The notes beneath the pieces were generated by a model. That model searched no databases and had not been told where the DNA came from. It worked only from the letters and a program-made list of their open reading frames with translations. The position numbers and the translations under genes were made by a program. Below are positions 37,844 to 46,543 of a stretch of DNA of 64,000 nt, piece after piece. Source of the stretch: Thermoleophilia bacterium SCSIO 60948 (GTDB taxonomy: Bacteria > Actinomycetota > Thermoleophilia > Solirubrobacterales > 70-9); assembly GCA_021496505.1 (NCBI GenBank), contig CP053031.1:992001-1056000 (forward strand). The letters run 5' to 3'. How positions within the stretch are numbered: position 1 is the first letter of the stretch; each line of letters starts with the position of its first letter.

Positions 37844-38410
37844 ATGGCTCACGCAGGACAGACTCTCGACAACCCGATCAGCGGCGAGCGGATCACGTTC
37901 CGCAAGACGGCCGCCGACACGAACGGCGAGCTGCTCGCGATCGACCTCGAGCTCGCGCCCGACGGGCACGTTCCGGGGATGCACGTTCATCCCGAACAGG
38001 AGGAGACCTTCGAGGTCGTCTCCGGCCGGATGAAGTTCCGGATGGGGATGAAGAAGATCATCGCCGAGGCCGGCGACGTGGTCACGGTCCCGGCCGGGGT
38101 CGCCCACAAGTTCTCGAACGCCGGCGAGGAGACCGCCTACGTCCGCGTCGAGGTTCGCCCCGCGCTGCGGATGGAGGAGCTGTTCGAGACCGCCACCCAG
38201 CTCGCGAAGGACGGCCGGACGAACCAGAAGGGCATGCCCAAGCCGCTCGATCTGGCGCTCTTCACGCGTGAGTTCCGCCGCGAGGTGGTCGCCCCGTTCC
38301 CGCCGGTCTGGGTCCAGCGCGCGACGCTCGCTCCGCTGGCGGCGATCGCCGAGCGGCGCGGCCTCGCGGCCCGCTACGAGGCTCCGGCGGCGCTTCCCGC
38401 GATGGCCTGA
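37844..38410 (+). CDS. cupin domain protein
   Basis: A 188-residue protein with one cupin barrel (residues about 20-110). The metal motifs are GMHVHPEQEETFEVVSG (His, His, Glu) and PAGVAHKFSNAG (final His). The C-terminal 70 residues (LFTREFRREVVAPFPPVWVQ) are helical and seen in related cupins of unknown role. Substrate unknown. GAGGAG lies upstream of the ATG at good distance. A stem-loop follows the gene. Confidence 0.82.
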   Translation: MAHAGQTLDNPISGERITFRKTAADTNGELLAIDLELAPDGHVPGMHVHPEQEETFEVVSGRMKFRMGMKKIIAEAGDVVTVPAGVAHKFSNAGEETAYVRVEVRPALRMEELFETATQLAKDGRTNQKGMPKPLDLALFTREFRREVVAPFPPVWVQRATLAPLAAIAERRGLAARYEAPAALPAMA

Positions 38411-38431
38411 GCCCTGAACCCGACGCGGACC

Positions 38432-38448
38432 CGGGCCCCGAGGGCCCG
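38432..38448 (+). terminator. GC stem-loop between cupin gene and rph
   Basis: A 7-bp GC-only stem (38432-38438 with 38442-38448) and a 3-base loop, 22 bases after the cupin stop. No T-run, so it may be only partly effective. Confidence 0.4.
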
Positions 38449-38463
38449 CCGACGCTGGGGGCC

Positions 38464-39213
38464 ATGCGAGACTCGGATCGCATGGCCCCTACGCGTAGTT
38501 ACGAGCGCTCGCCCGCCGACCCCCGTCCCGTCCGCGTCGAACCCGGCTTCGTCCGTCCGGCGACCGGATCGGCGCTCTATTCACAGGGGGAGACCCGGGT
38601 CATCTGCACCGCGTCGGTGTCCGACCGCGTCCCGAAGTGGATGCAGGGGCGCGGCTCGGGCTGGGTCACCGCCGAGTACGCGATGCTCCCGGCCTCGACC
38701 GGCGAGCGTAAGCAGCGGGACATCTCGAAGGGCAAGCTCGACGGCCGCTCGACCGAGATCCAGCGCCTGATCGGGCGCTCGCTCCGCGCCGTCGTCGACC
38801 TCGAGGCGCTCGGGGAGCGCTCGGTCTACGTCGACTGCGACGTGCTGCAGGCCGACGGCGGCACCCGATGCGCCTCGATCACGGGCGGATTCATCGCGCT
38901 CAAGCTCGCGCTCGACTCGCTGCGGGCGCGCGGCGAGCTGACCCGTGATCCGCTGACCGGTTCGGTCGCCGCGATCTCGTGCGGGCTCGTCGACGGCGTG
39001 GCGCTGTGCGACGTCGATTACTCCGAGGACTCGCGAGCCGAGGTCGACGCGAACATCGTGATGAGCGGAGAGGGCGGGCTCGTCGAGGTTCAGGCCACCG
39101 CCGAGCAGACCCCTGTCTCACGCGCCTCACTCGACGACCTGCTGTCGCTCGCCGAGCCCGCGCTCGATGCCCTGCGCGCCGTCCAGGAGCAGGCGACGTC
39201 TCCCTCCTCCTGA
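38464..39213 (+). CDS. rph: ribonuclease PH
   Basis: A 249-residue phosphorolytic exoribonuclease that trims tRNA 3' ends. Conserved segments are VRVEPGFVRPATGSALYSQG, GWVTAEYAMLPAST, GRSTEIQRLIGRSLRAVVD, CDVLQADGGTRCASITGG and ATAEQTPVSR. The ATG at 38464 gives the longest sensible form; the ATG at 38482 is an alternative closer to the family's usual start. It is directly followed by the rdgB gene, a pairing common in actinobacteria. Confidence 0.94.
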   Translation: MRDSDRMAPTRSYERSPADPRPVRVEPGFVRPATGSALYSQGETRVICTASVSDRVPKWMQGRGSGWVTAEYAMLPASTGERKQRDISKGKLDGRSTEIQRLIGRSLRAVVDLEALGERSVYVDCDVLQADGGTRCASITGGFIALKLALDSLRARGELTRDPLTGSVAAISCGLVDGVALCDVDYSEDSRAEVDANIVMSGEGGLVEVQATAEQTPVSRASLDDLLSLAEPALDALRAVQEQATSPSS

Positions 39214-39215
39214 AT

Positions 39216-39836
39216 ATGGCGCTCCCGCCGCGGCTCGTCGTCGCGACGCGCAACCCCGGCAAGCGGCGCGAGTTCGCCGAGATATTCGAGCCCCACGGCA
39301 CCGAGCTGCTCGCCCCTCCCGACGAGATGCCCGAGCCCGTCGAGGACGGCGAGACCTTCGAGGCCAACGCGCTGATCAAGGCCAGGGCTACACACGCCGC
39401 CACCGGGCTGCCGGCGTTCGCCGACGACTCGGGGATCGCGGTCGCGGCGCTCGGCGGCCGGCCCGGCGTCAGGTCGGCGCGCTACGCCGGCGAGCACGCG
39501 ACGGACGAGGAGAACCTGGACCTGCTGCTCAGCGAGCTCGCCCCGTACACGGATCCGGCGCGACGCGGCGCGGCCTACGTCGCGGCGATCGCCTACGTCG
39601 ACGGCTCGGGCGAGCCCGGACGCGACGGGGTCGTCGTCGAGGCGCGCTGCGAGGGCGTGCTGATCGGCGAGCGACGCGGCGGCGGCGGGTTCGGCTACGA
39701 CCCGGTCTTCGTCCCGCTCGACACCGGGCCCGCCGACGAGCGGACGATGGCCGAGCTCAGCCCGGCCGAGAAGCACGCGATCTCGCACCGCGGCCGCGCC
39801 GCGCGGCTGCTCGTCGAGCGGCTCCAGGGCCCCTAG
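39216..39836 (+). CDS. rdgB: non-canonical purine NTP pyrophosphatase (RdgB/HAM1)
   Basis: A 206-residue house-cleaning enzyme that hydrolyses ITP, dITP and XTP. It opens with LVVATRNPGKRREFAEIF; DDSGIAVAALGGRPGVRSAR holds the catalytic Asp; GGGGFGYDPVFVPLDTG and ELSPAEKHAISHRGRA are the other signature segments. The ATG at 39216 lies 2 bases after the rph stop. Longer frames reach back through rph and are shadows. Confidence 0.94.
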   Translation: MALPPRLVVATRNPGKRREFAEIFEPHGTELLAPPDEMPEPVEDGETFEANALIKARATHAATGLPAFADDSGIAVAALGGRPGVRSARYAGEHATDEENLDLLLSELAPYTDPARRGAAYVAAIAYVDGSGEPGRDGVVVEARCEGVLIGERRGGGGFGYDPVFVPLDTGPADERTMAELSPAEKHAISHRGRAARLLVERLQGP

Positions 39837-39982
39837 GTCTCGGGCAGCAGGTTGACCGCCGCGGCCGCCGCGACGGCCGCGACCACGATCGCGTAGCCGG
39901 TGTAGCCCTGGAGTGCGAGCAGCACGATGGCGACCGCGCAGATCGCGATCGTGACGAGCCAGGGCCAGCGGGAGCGGGGCAC
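39833..39982 (-). CDS. small membrane protein
   Basis: About 49 residues from a GTG at 39982: a short basic start (VPRSRWPWL), then two hydrophobic helices (TIAICAVAIVLLALQ and YAIVVAAVAAAAAVNLL). Function unknown. A GGGAAG lies about 10 bases upstream. It converges on rdgB with a 4-base overlap and is divergent from the next gene. A longer version starting at 40099 would overlap that gene, so it was not chosen. Confidence 0.5.
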   Translation of the reverse strand: MPRSRWPWLVTIAICAVAIVLLALQGYTGYAIVVAAVAAAAAVNLLPET

Positions 39983-40002
39983 GCCTATATCTTCCCGGAT
40001 CC

Positions 40003-40557
40003 GTGAGCGGCAGGAAGGACAGATCCGATCGACCCGACCCGCGGCGCCGGCCGCGACGGCGCCGTGTGCCGCGCCAGGCGCTCGACGAGCTCGAGACACA
40101 GGGGCCGGGCGGGCAGACCTTCGGGCGCGCCCCGGAGACCTCGCTCGGCGAGGTCGGGCCGGGACGCGTCCAGGCGGCGCTGGCGCTCGCGCGGCTGCGC
40201 GAGCTGTCGGTCGACATGCGCGGTGGGGCGTTCTTCAACCCGTCCGGCGACCTGATGGCGTCGACCGGGGACGACACGGTCTGGGCCGAGCTCGGTACCG
40301 CGCTCGTCGAGGCCGCCGAGGCCGCCGACCAGCGCGAGTTCTCCCAGCTCCACGTCGGCGGTGAGGCCGGCGAGGTCTTCCTCGTCCGCTACGAGGGCTA
40401 CGCGGTGATCGTTACGGCGGAGCGCTACACGCTCGCCTCGCTGCTTGCCGCCGACCTGCGGGCCGTGCTCCACGACCTCGTTGAGGGCCACGCCGGACTC
40501 GATCGCCGCGCCCCGGACCCGACGAGCACGACGACGAGCCATCCGGTGGTCCGCTGA
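40003..40557 (+). CDS. uncharacterised protein, possibly Roadblock/LC7-like
   Basis: A 184-residue protein. It begins with a very basic stretch (about residues 3-25, RRRPRRRRVPRQ) and then a mixed alpha/beta domain. The segment GEVFLVRYEGYAVIVTAERY followed by LASLLAADLRAVLHDL is reminiscent of Roadblock/LC7 (MglB-like) GTPase regulators, but this is a weak impression. The start is GTG at 40003. Its stop overlaps the start of the next small gene (TGATG). No GTPase gene is near. Confidence 0.6.
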   Translation: MSGRKDRSDRPDPRRRPRRRRVPRQALDELETQGPGGQTFGRAPETSLGEVGPGRVQAALALARLRELSVDMRGGAFFNPSGDLMASTGDDTVWAELGTALVEAAEAADQREFSQLHVGGEAGEVFLVRYEGYAVIVTAERYTLASLLAADLRAVLHDLVEGHAGLDRRAPDPTSTTTSHPVVR

Positions 40558-40763
40558 TGTCGATCTTCGACCGCATCGCCGCCTATGCCGACGACGCCCA
40601 GGAGATGGTCGAGACCGCCCGCCGCCGGCGCCTCGACCGCGAGCCGTTCGCCCGGATCCACTTCCGCGGCGGCTCGATCGTCGAGCTCGAACCCGGTTCG
40701 GAAGCCTCGCGCTCGCTCGGCTTCGCAGCTCGCGCGCTGCTCGAGCGCACCCGCGACGAGTAG
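40557..40763 (+). CDS. small protein coupled to the preceding gene
   Basis: A 68-residue protein of unknown function: an N-terminal helix (DRIAAYADDAQEMVETARRR), a short beta hairpin (FARIHFRGGSIVELEPG) and a C-terminal helix. Its ATG overlaps the stop of the preceding gene, so the two are probably made together. No homolog recognised. Confidence 0.6.
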   Translation: MSIFDRIAAYADDAQEMVETARRRRLDREPFARIHFRGGSIVELEPGSEASRSLGFAARALLERTRDE

Positions 40764-40785
40764 TCCTCCGTCCGGCCGATCGCGG

Positions 40786-40805
40786 ACGCTCGCACCGCCG
40801 AGCGT
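40786..40805 (+). terminator. hairpin before lctP
   Basis: A 7-bp stem, 40786-40792 with 40799-40805, with a 6-base loop, followed by TTG. It lies 23 bases after the small gene and 61 bases before lctP. Plausible weak terminator. Confidence 0.4.
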
Positions 40806-40866
40806 TTGCGGAACCTGAGCGGCGGTTAAAGCCTCACGGAACGCGGCGTCTTTCTCGGGAGGAGAG

Positions 40867-42543
40867 ATGTACCAGCAGGTCCTCGACCCTGTGTCCGACT
40901 CGCTCGGGCTGTCATCGATATTCGCGGTTCTGCCGCTCCTCACCCTGTTCGTCCTGCTGGGCGGATTCCGGATGAAGGCGCAGTGGGCGGGCCTGATCTC
41001 GCTCGCCGTCGCCGTCGTGATCGCCGTCGCCGTGTACGGGATGCCGGTGGGCGTCACGTTCAACGCGGCCCTTCTCGGCGCCGTCTTCGGCCTGATCCCG
41101 ATCATGTGGATCGTCGTCAACGCGGTCTGGATCTACAACATGACCGTCAAGACGGGCCACTTCGCCGTCCTGCGGCGCTCGTTCGGAGCGATCTCGAACG
41201 ACCAGCGGATCCAGGCGATCGTCATCGCCTTCGCCTTCGGCGCGCTGCTCGAGGCGCTCGCCGGCTTCGGCACCCCGGTCGCGATCACCTCGGTCATGCT
41301 CGTCGCGCTCGGCTTCTCGAAGATGAAGGCCGTCTGCGTGGCGCTCGTCGCCAACACCGCCCCAGTGGCCTTCGGCGCGCTCGCGATCCCGATCGTCACC
41401 GCCTCGGAGCTGACGACGATCCCGCTCGGCGACCTCGGCGCGATGGTCGGTCGCCAGACCCCGCTCGTGGCGATGATCGTGCCGTTCATCCTCGTCGGCA
41501 TGGTCGACGGCTTCAAGGGCATCCGCGCCGTCTGGCCGGCGGCGATCGTCGGCGGCCTGACCTTCGCGATCGGCCAGTTCCTGTGCGCCAACTACGTCTC
41601 GGTCCAGCTCACCGACATCGTCGCCTCGCTCCTCTCGGCCGGCTCGATCGTCCTGCTGATGCGGGTGTGGCAGCCCGGCGAGCCGCTCACCGGCGAGGCC
41701 GAGGGTGGACCCAAGCCCGCGATCGCGGGCGCGTCGGGACACGACCCTGCGCTCGAGGCGGCCGTCCGCCGTCGCGATCAGGAGCACGACTCGCGGCGTG
41801 AGGTCATCGAGGCCTACTCGCCGTACCTGATCATCATCGGCCTGTTCGCGATCGCCCAGCTGTTCTTCAAGGACTTCATCGACGAGGGAATGACCCCGTT
41901 CGCCTGGCCCGGGCTCGACATCACGAACCCGGCTGGCGAGGCGCTCACGTCGACGAACTACAACCCGAACTCGAGCTGGACCGGTTCGATCCTGCTCATC
42001 TCCGGGGTGCTGACCGCGATCGTCCTGCGCGTCCGCGCCTCGACCGCGCTCAGGACCGCCGGCGAGACGCTCGACCAGCTCAAGTGGGCGATCCTCACCG
42101 TCGCCGCGGTCCTCGCGCTGGCCTACGTGATGAACCTGTCGGGCCAGACGATCACGCTCGGCACCTGGATCGCGGGCGCCGGCGCCGCGTTCGCGTTCCT
42201 CTCGCCGGTGCTCGGCTGGCTCGGGACCGCGGTCACCGGCTCGGACACATCCTCGAACGCGCTGTTCGCGGCGCTCCAGGTGACGGCCGGCGAGCGGACG
42301 GGGATTTCCCAGAACCTGCTCGTCGCGGCGAACTCGTCCGGCGGCGTCATGGGCAAGATGGTCTCGCCGCAGAACCTCGCGATCGGAGTCGCGGCGGTCG
42401 GCATGGCCGGCAAGGAGGGCGACGTTCTGCGCAAGGTCGTCGGCTGGAGCTTCCTGATGCTGCTCGCCGTCTGCGTCCTCGTCTACCTGCAGTCGACGCC
42501 CGTCCTCGACTGGATGGTCGTAGACGCCGCGCCGACCGGGTAG
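40867..42543 (+). CDS. lctP: L-lactate/glycolate permease, LctP family
   Basis: A 558-residue transporter with about 12-14 helices. Family signatures are EALAGFGTPVAITSVMLVAL in the middle and SVGGVMGKMVSPQNLAIG-like SSGGVMGKMVSPQNLAIG near the end. The family imports L-lactate, D-lactate or glycolate with protons. As first gene before glcDEF and a malate synthase it most likely brings in glycolate, as GlcA does in E. coli. A GGGAGGAGAG ribosome-binding site precedes the ATG. Confidence 0.93.
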   Translation: MYQQVLDPVSDSLGLSSIFAVLPLLTLFVLLGGFRMKAQWAGLISLAVAVVIAVAVYGMPVGVTFNAALLGAVFGLIPIMWIVVNAVWIYNMTVKTGHFAVLRRSFGAISNDQRIQAIVIAFAFGALLEALAGFGTPVAITSVMLVALGFSKMKAVCVALVANTAPVAFGALAIPIVTASELTTIPLGDLGAMVGRQTPLVAMIVPFILVGMVDGFKGIRAVWPAAIVGGLTFAIGQFLCANYVSVQLTDIVASLLSAGSIVLLMRVWQPGEPLTGEAEGGPKPAIAGASGHDPALEAAVRRRDQEHDSRREVIEAYSPYLIIIGLFAIAQLFFKDFIDEGMTPFAWPGLDITNPAGEALTSTNYNPNSSWTGSILLISGVLTAIVLRVRASTALRTAGETLDQLKWAILTVAAVLALAYVMNLSGQTITLGTWIAGAGAAFAFLSPVLGWLGTAVTGSDTSSNALFAALQVTAGERTGISQNLLVAANSSGGVMGKMVSPQNLAIGVAAVGMAGKEGDVLRKVVGWSFLMLLAVCVLVYLQSTPVLDWMVVDAAPTG

Positions 42544-42556
42544 TCGGCAGAGGACG

Positions 42557-44098
42557 ATGAGCGACACGGACGTCGTCCAGCCAGACCCCGCGGAGGTCAA
42601 GCCCGAGCAGGTCCCGAGCGAGGACAGCGCCGAGAAGGCGGCCGAGCGCCGCCGCGCGGTCGAGTCGGTCCTGCCGGCTCTTCGCGAGGCCGCCGGGGCT
42701 GAGCACGTCTATACCGAGGACCACCAGGTCCGCACCTACGAGTCCGACGGCCTGCTCCACTACCGCGCCCGGCCGGCCGCCGTGGTCCTCCCGGGCAGCG
42801 CCGAGGAGGTCCGCGAGGCGGTCCGGATCTGCTTCGAGGCCGGCGTCCCGTGGGTCGCGCGCGGCGCCGGGTCCGGGCTCTCGGGCGGCGCGCTACCGGT
42901 GGCGGGAGGAGTCGTCATCGGTCTGTCGCGGCTGCGTCGCGTGCTCGAGGTCGATCTCGACAACGGACGCGTCGTAGTCGAGCCGGGGGTCACGAACGTC
43001 GAGGTCTCGGCGGCGGTCGGGCCGACGCACTTCTATCCGCCCGATCCCTCCTCGCAGATCGTCTGCACGATCGGCGGCAACTTCGCCGAGAACTCCGGCG
43101 GCGCGCACTGTTTCAAGTACGGGTTCACGACGAACTACGTCCTCGGCGCCGAGGCGATCCTCTCCGACGGGACGATGGTCGAGATCGGCGGCGCCGCGTC
43201 CGACATGCCGGGCTTCGACCTGCTCGGCGCGCTCGTCGGCTCGGAGGGGACGCTCGCGGTGGTCACGAAGATCACGCTGCGCGTGATCCCGACGCCGGAG
43301 TCGGTCCGCACCCTCGCCGCCTTCTTCGATTCGGTCTCCGACGCCGGCGACGCGGTCTCGGCGATCGTCACCGGCGGGGTGATCCCGGCGGCGATCGAGA
43401 TGATGGACAAGCTCGCGATCGAGGCCGCCGAGCTCGCGACCGGCGTCGGCTTCCCGACCGACGCGGGCGCGGCCCTCATCATCGAGCTGGACGGGTCCGA
43501 GAGCGAGGTCGAGGCGCAGTTCGCCGACCTCGAGTCGACCTGCGAGCGAGCCGGCGCGACCGAGGTCAGGATCGCCGAGACGGCCGAGCAGGCGGCGCTG
43601 TTCTGGAAGGCGCGCAAGGCCTGCTTCCCGGCGATGGGCCGGATCTCGAGCTCCTACTACGTCCAGGACGGGGTGATCCCGAGGACGAAGCTGACCGAGG
43701 TCCTCCAGCGGATCGAGGATCTCGCGACCGAGTACGAGCTCCGGGTCGCCAACGTCTTCCACGCCGGCGACGGCAACCTCCATCCGCTCGTCTGCTACTC
43801 GGGCCCCGACGAGGCCGAGAAGGCCGAGGAGCTCTCGGGCAAGATCCTCGAGACGTGCGTCGAGTTCGGTGGCTCGATCACCGGCGAGCACGGCGTCGGC
43901 GTCGACAAGAAGGCCTACATGCCGAAGATGTTCGGCGAGCCGGACCTCGCGGCGTTCCAGAAGCTGCGCTGCGCCTTCGATCCGCACGCGCTGGCCAACC
44001 CGGGCAAGGTGATGCCGACGCCACGGCTGTGTGGCGAGGTCCCGGGTCCGTACCGCGAGCATCCACTCGAGCGCGCCGGCCTCGCGGAGCGCTTCTAG
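42557..44098 (+). CDS. glcD: glycolate oxidase subunit GlcD (FAD-linked)
   Basis: A 513-residue FAD-linked oxidase of the GlcD/lactate dehydrogenase (PCMH-type) family. The FAD-binding part includes PWVARGAGSGLSGGALPVAG and GNFAENSGGAHCFKYGFT; the catalytic C-terminal domain has NVFHAGDGNLHPLV and TGEHGVGVDKKAYM. It oxidises glycolate (or D-lactate) to glyoxylate (or pyruvate), passing electrons to GlcE and GlcF. It starts 13 bases after lctP with AGAGGA as ribosome-binding site. Confidence 0.93.
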   Translation: MSDTDVVQPDPAEVKPEQVPSEDSAEKAAERRRAVESVLPALREAAGAEHVYTEDHQVRTYESDGLLHYRARPAAVVLPGSAEEVREAVRICFEAGVPWVARGAGSGLSGGALPVAGGVVIGLSRLRRVLEVDLDNGRVVVEPGVTNVEVSAAVGPTHFYPPDPSSQIVCTIGGNFAENSGGAHCFKYGFTTNYVLGAEAILSDGTMVEIGGAASDMPGFDLLGALVGSEGTLAVVTKITLRVIPTPESVRTLAAFFDSVSDAGDAVSAIVTGGVIPAAIEMMDKLAIEAAELATGVGFPTDAGAALIIELDGSESEVEAQFADLESTCERAGATEVRIAETAEQAALFWKARKACFPAMGRISSSYYVQDGVIPRTKLTEVLQRIEDLATEYELRVANVFHAGDGNLHPLVCYSGPDEAEKAEELSGKILETCVEFGGSITGEHGVGVDKKAYMPKMFGEPDLAAFQKLRCAFDPHALANPGKVMPTPRLCGEVPGPYREHPLERAGLAERF

Positions 44099-44100
44099 CG

Positions 44101-45228
44101 ATGGCCGCCCCCGCGACCCCGGAGGAGGCGGCCGAGGCGATCTCGTCGGCGGGCGGCCCGGTGCGGATCAGCGGCGGCGCGACGAAGTCCGGCTGGGGCA
44201 ACCCCGCGAGCGAGGGCGGTGCCGAGCTCTCGATGCGCGGCATGGCGCGCATCCACGATCACGCCGAGGGCGACTTCACCGCCGTCCTCGACGCCGGCGT
44301 CCCGTTCGCTGAGGCCCAGGAGACGTTCGCGAGGGCGGGCCAGATGCTCGCACTCGACCCGCCGCCGGTCGACGGCGCGACGGTCGGCGGCGTCGTCTCG
44401 GCGGCCGAGTCCGGCCCGCTTCGCCACCGCTACGGCGCCCCGCGCGACCTCGTCATCGGCGTGACGCTGGCGCTCGCCGACGGCTCGGTCGCCAAGGCGG
44501 GCGGCAAGGTGATCAAGAACGTCGCCGGCTACGACGTCTCGAAGCTCGTCGCCGGCGCCCACGGGACGCTCGGCGCGATCTGCGTGCTGTCGCTGCGACT
44601 GCACCCGAAGCCCGAGCGCACCGCGACCGCGATCCTGCGCGCCGGCGACCCCGGCGAGCTCGCGCGTCGCGCGGTCGAGCTCGCAGGCAAGCCGCTCGAG
44701 TGCGAGGCGCTCGACGCCCGCTGGGACGCCGGGGCGGGGGAGGGTTCGCTGCTGCTCCGGTTCGCCGGTGAGACCTGCCGCGAGCGCGCCGAGGCGCTCG
44801 GCTTCGAGCTCGCCTCCGAAGCCGACAACGAGCGTCTGTGGGCCGAGCAGCGCTCGCGCCAGCGCGCCGAGCCCGACACCGACGAGGTCGTCGTGCGCGT
44901 CGCCGGGCTGCCGACCCAGCTCGCGACCGTGATTTCCGCGGCGACCGAGCACGGCGGTTCCGTCGTCTCGCGGGCGGCGGTCGGCACGAGCTACGTCCGG
45001 CTGCCCGCGGCGAGCTCGACCGCGGACGGCGTCGCAGCGGTCGAGTCGATCCGCGCCGCCCTGCGACCCGCACGCTGCACCGTCACCGACGCTCCCGAGC
45101 CGCTTCGCGCCGCGCTCGATCCGTGGGACGTGCCCGAGGGGCCGGAGCTCGAGCTGATGCGCGCCGTCAAGCGCCGCTTCGATCCCGACGGGCGTCTCAA
45201 CCCCGGCATCTACGTGGGAGGAATCTGA
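44101..45228 (+). CDS. glcE: glycolate oxidase subunit GlcE (FAD-binding)
   Basis: A 375-residue second FAD-binding subunit with the PCMH fold. It opens with PVRISGGATKSGWGNPAS and contains VGGVVSAAESGPLRHRYGAP and KVIKNVAGYDVSKLVAGAHG, typical of GlcE. The C-terminus ends FDPDGRLNPGIYVGG, also typical. The ATG at 44101 lies 2 bases after the glcD stop; a longer frame reading back through glcD is a shadow. Confidence 0.92.
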   Translation: MAAPATPEEAAEAISSAGGPVRISGGATKSGWGNPASEGGAELSMRGMARIHDHAEGDFTAVLDAGVPFAEAQETFARAGQMLALDPPPVDGATVGGVVSAAESGPLRHRYGAPRDLVIGVTLALADGSVAKAGGKVIKNVAGYDVSKLVAGAHGTLGAICVLSLRLHPKPERTATAILRAGDPGELARRAVELAGKPLECEALDARWDAGAGEGSLLLRFAGETCRERAEALGFELASEADNERLWAEQRSRQRAEPDTDEVVVRVAGLPTQLATVISAATEHGGSVVSRAAVGTSYVRLPAASSTADGVAAVESIRAALRPARCTVTDAPEPLRAALDPWDVPEGPELELMRAVKRRFDPDGRLNPGIYVGGI

Positions 45229-45229
45229 A

Positions 45230-46543
45230 ATGGCCGAAATGGCCGAAAGGGCCGAGACCGCGGGAGCCGTCGAGACCAGGGCCTGGGATGAGATTCGCCC
45301 GCCCGAGCTCGAGCTCATAGACGACTGCGTCCATTGCGGCTTCTGCCTGCCGACCTGTCCGACCTACTCCCTCTGGCAGGAGGAGATGGACACGCCGCGC
45401 GGCCGGATCGTGCTGATGGGGGAGGGGCTCGAGAAGGGCTCGGACCTCTCCTCGACCATGGTCGGCCACCTCGACAACTGCCTCGGCTGCATGGCCTGCG
45501 TGACCGCGTGCCCGTCGGGCGTCGCCTACGACAAGTTGCTGATCGATGCCCGCGGCCAGATCGAGCGCCGCTACGCGCGCCCGCGGCTCGAGCGGCTGCA
45601 TCGCCGGGCGATCTTCGCCCTCTTCACCCACCCCGGGCGGCTGCGCGCGCTGATCCCGGGGATGGCGCTGACGAAACCGCTCAAGCTCGACCGCCTGTTC
45701 GCGCGCTGGCCGCGGATCCGCAACCTGTTCCGGCTCGCGCCCCCGGTTTCGCTGCGAGACATCGTCCGCCGCCTGCCCGAGCGGACAGCCGCCCAGGGCA
45801 CCTCGCGGGGACGCGTGGCGGTGCTCCAGGGCTGCGTCCAGCGCGCCTTCTTCGGCGACGTCAACGAGGCGACCGTCGCGGTCCTCGCCGCCGAGGGCTT
45901 CGACGTCGACGCGCCGGCGAGCCCGCGCTGCTGCGGCTCGCTCCAGCAGCACGCCGGCGAGTCCGAGCCCGCGCGCGAGCTCGCTCGCGAGACGATCGCC
46001 GCATTCGAGGACTACGACGTCGTCGTCTCCAACTCGGCCGGCTGCGGGTCGGGGATGAAGGACTATCCGCACCTGCTGCGCGACGATCCGGCCTGGCACG
46101 AACGCGCCGAGGCGTTCGCCGAGAAGGTCAAGGACGTCACGGAGCTGCTCGCCGGGATCGAGCCGCGTGCGGAGCGCGGGCCGATCGAGCGCAAGGTCGC
46201 CTACCACGACGCCTGCCACCTCGCCCACGCCCAGGGCGTGCGCTCCGAGCCGCGCGAGCTGCTGCGCCAGATCCCGGGTCTGGAGCTGGCCGAGCCTCAC
46301 GGCTGGGAGTTCTGCTGCGGGTCGGCGGGTATCTACAACCTGGTCAACCCGGAGCCCGCCGCCGAGCTCGGCGAGCGCAAGGCACGGGCGCTGATCGAGA
46401 CGGGGGCCGACGCGATCGCGGCGGCCAATCCCGGGTGCTCGATCCAGATCCAGACGCACATGCGAGAGCTCGGGCACGAGGCGCCGATCCTCCACCCGAT
46501 CCAGCTGCTCCACGAATCGATCCGAAAGGGAAGCGATGTCTGA
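45230..46543 (+). CDS. glcF: glycolate oxidase iron-sulfur subunit GlcF
   Basis: A 437-residue iron-sulfur protein that carries electrons from GlcD to the quinone pool. Two [4Fe-4S] motifs are seen, CVHCGFCLPTCPTY and CLGCMACVTACPSG, followed by two CCG domains (SPRCCGSLQQHAGE and EFCCGSAGIYNLV). GGAGGA precedes the ATG. It overlaps the malate synthase start by 8 bases, which couples glyoxylate production to its use. Confidence 0.93.
   Translation: MAEMAERAETAGAVETRAWDEIRPPELELIDDCVHCGFCLPTCPTYSLWQEEMDTPRGRIVLMGEGLEKGSDLSSTMVGHLDNCLGCMACVTACPSGVAYDKLLIDARGQIERRYARPRLERLHRRAIFALFTHPGRLRALIPGMALTKPLKLDRLFARWPRIRNLFRLAPPVSLRDIVRRLPERTAAQGTSRGRVAVLQGCVQRAFFGDVNEATVAVLAAEGFDVDAPASPRCCGSLQQHAGESEPARELARETIAAFEDYDVVVSNSAGCGSGMKDYPHLLRDDPAWHERAEAFAEKVKDVTELLAGIEPRAERGPIERKVAYHDACHLAHAQGVRSEPRELLRQIPGLELAEPHGWEFCCGSAGIYNLVNPEPAAELGERKARALIETGADAIAAANPGCSIQIQTHMRELGHEAPILHPIQLLHESIRKGSDV

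Noticed and set aside
40912-42600. A 562-codon minus-strand frame opposite lctP
   Set aside because: It consists of Arg/Glu/Asp-rich repeats mirroring the transmembrane codons of lctP; no start context and no family.
42850-44100. Upstream extension of the glcE frame across glcD
   Set aside because: It is low-complexity Arg/Gly sequence in the wrong frame of glcD; glcE begins at 44101 directly after the glcD stop.
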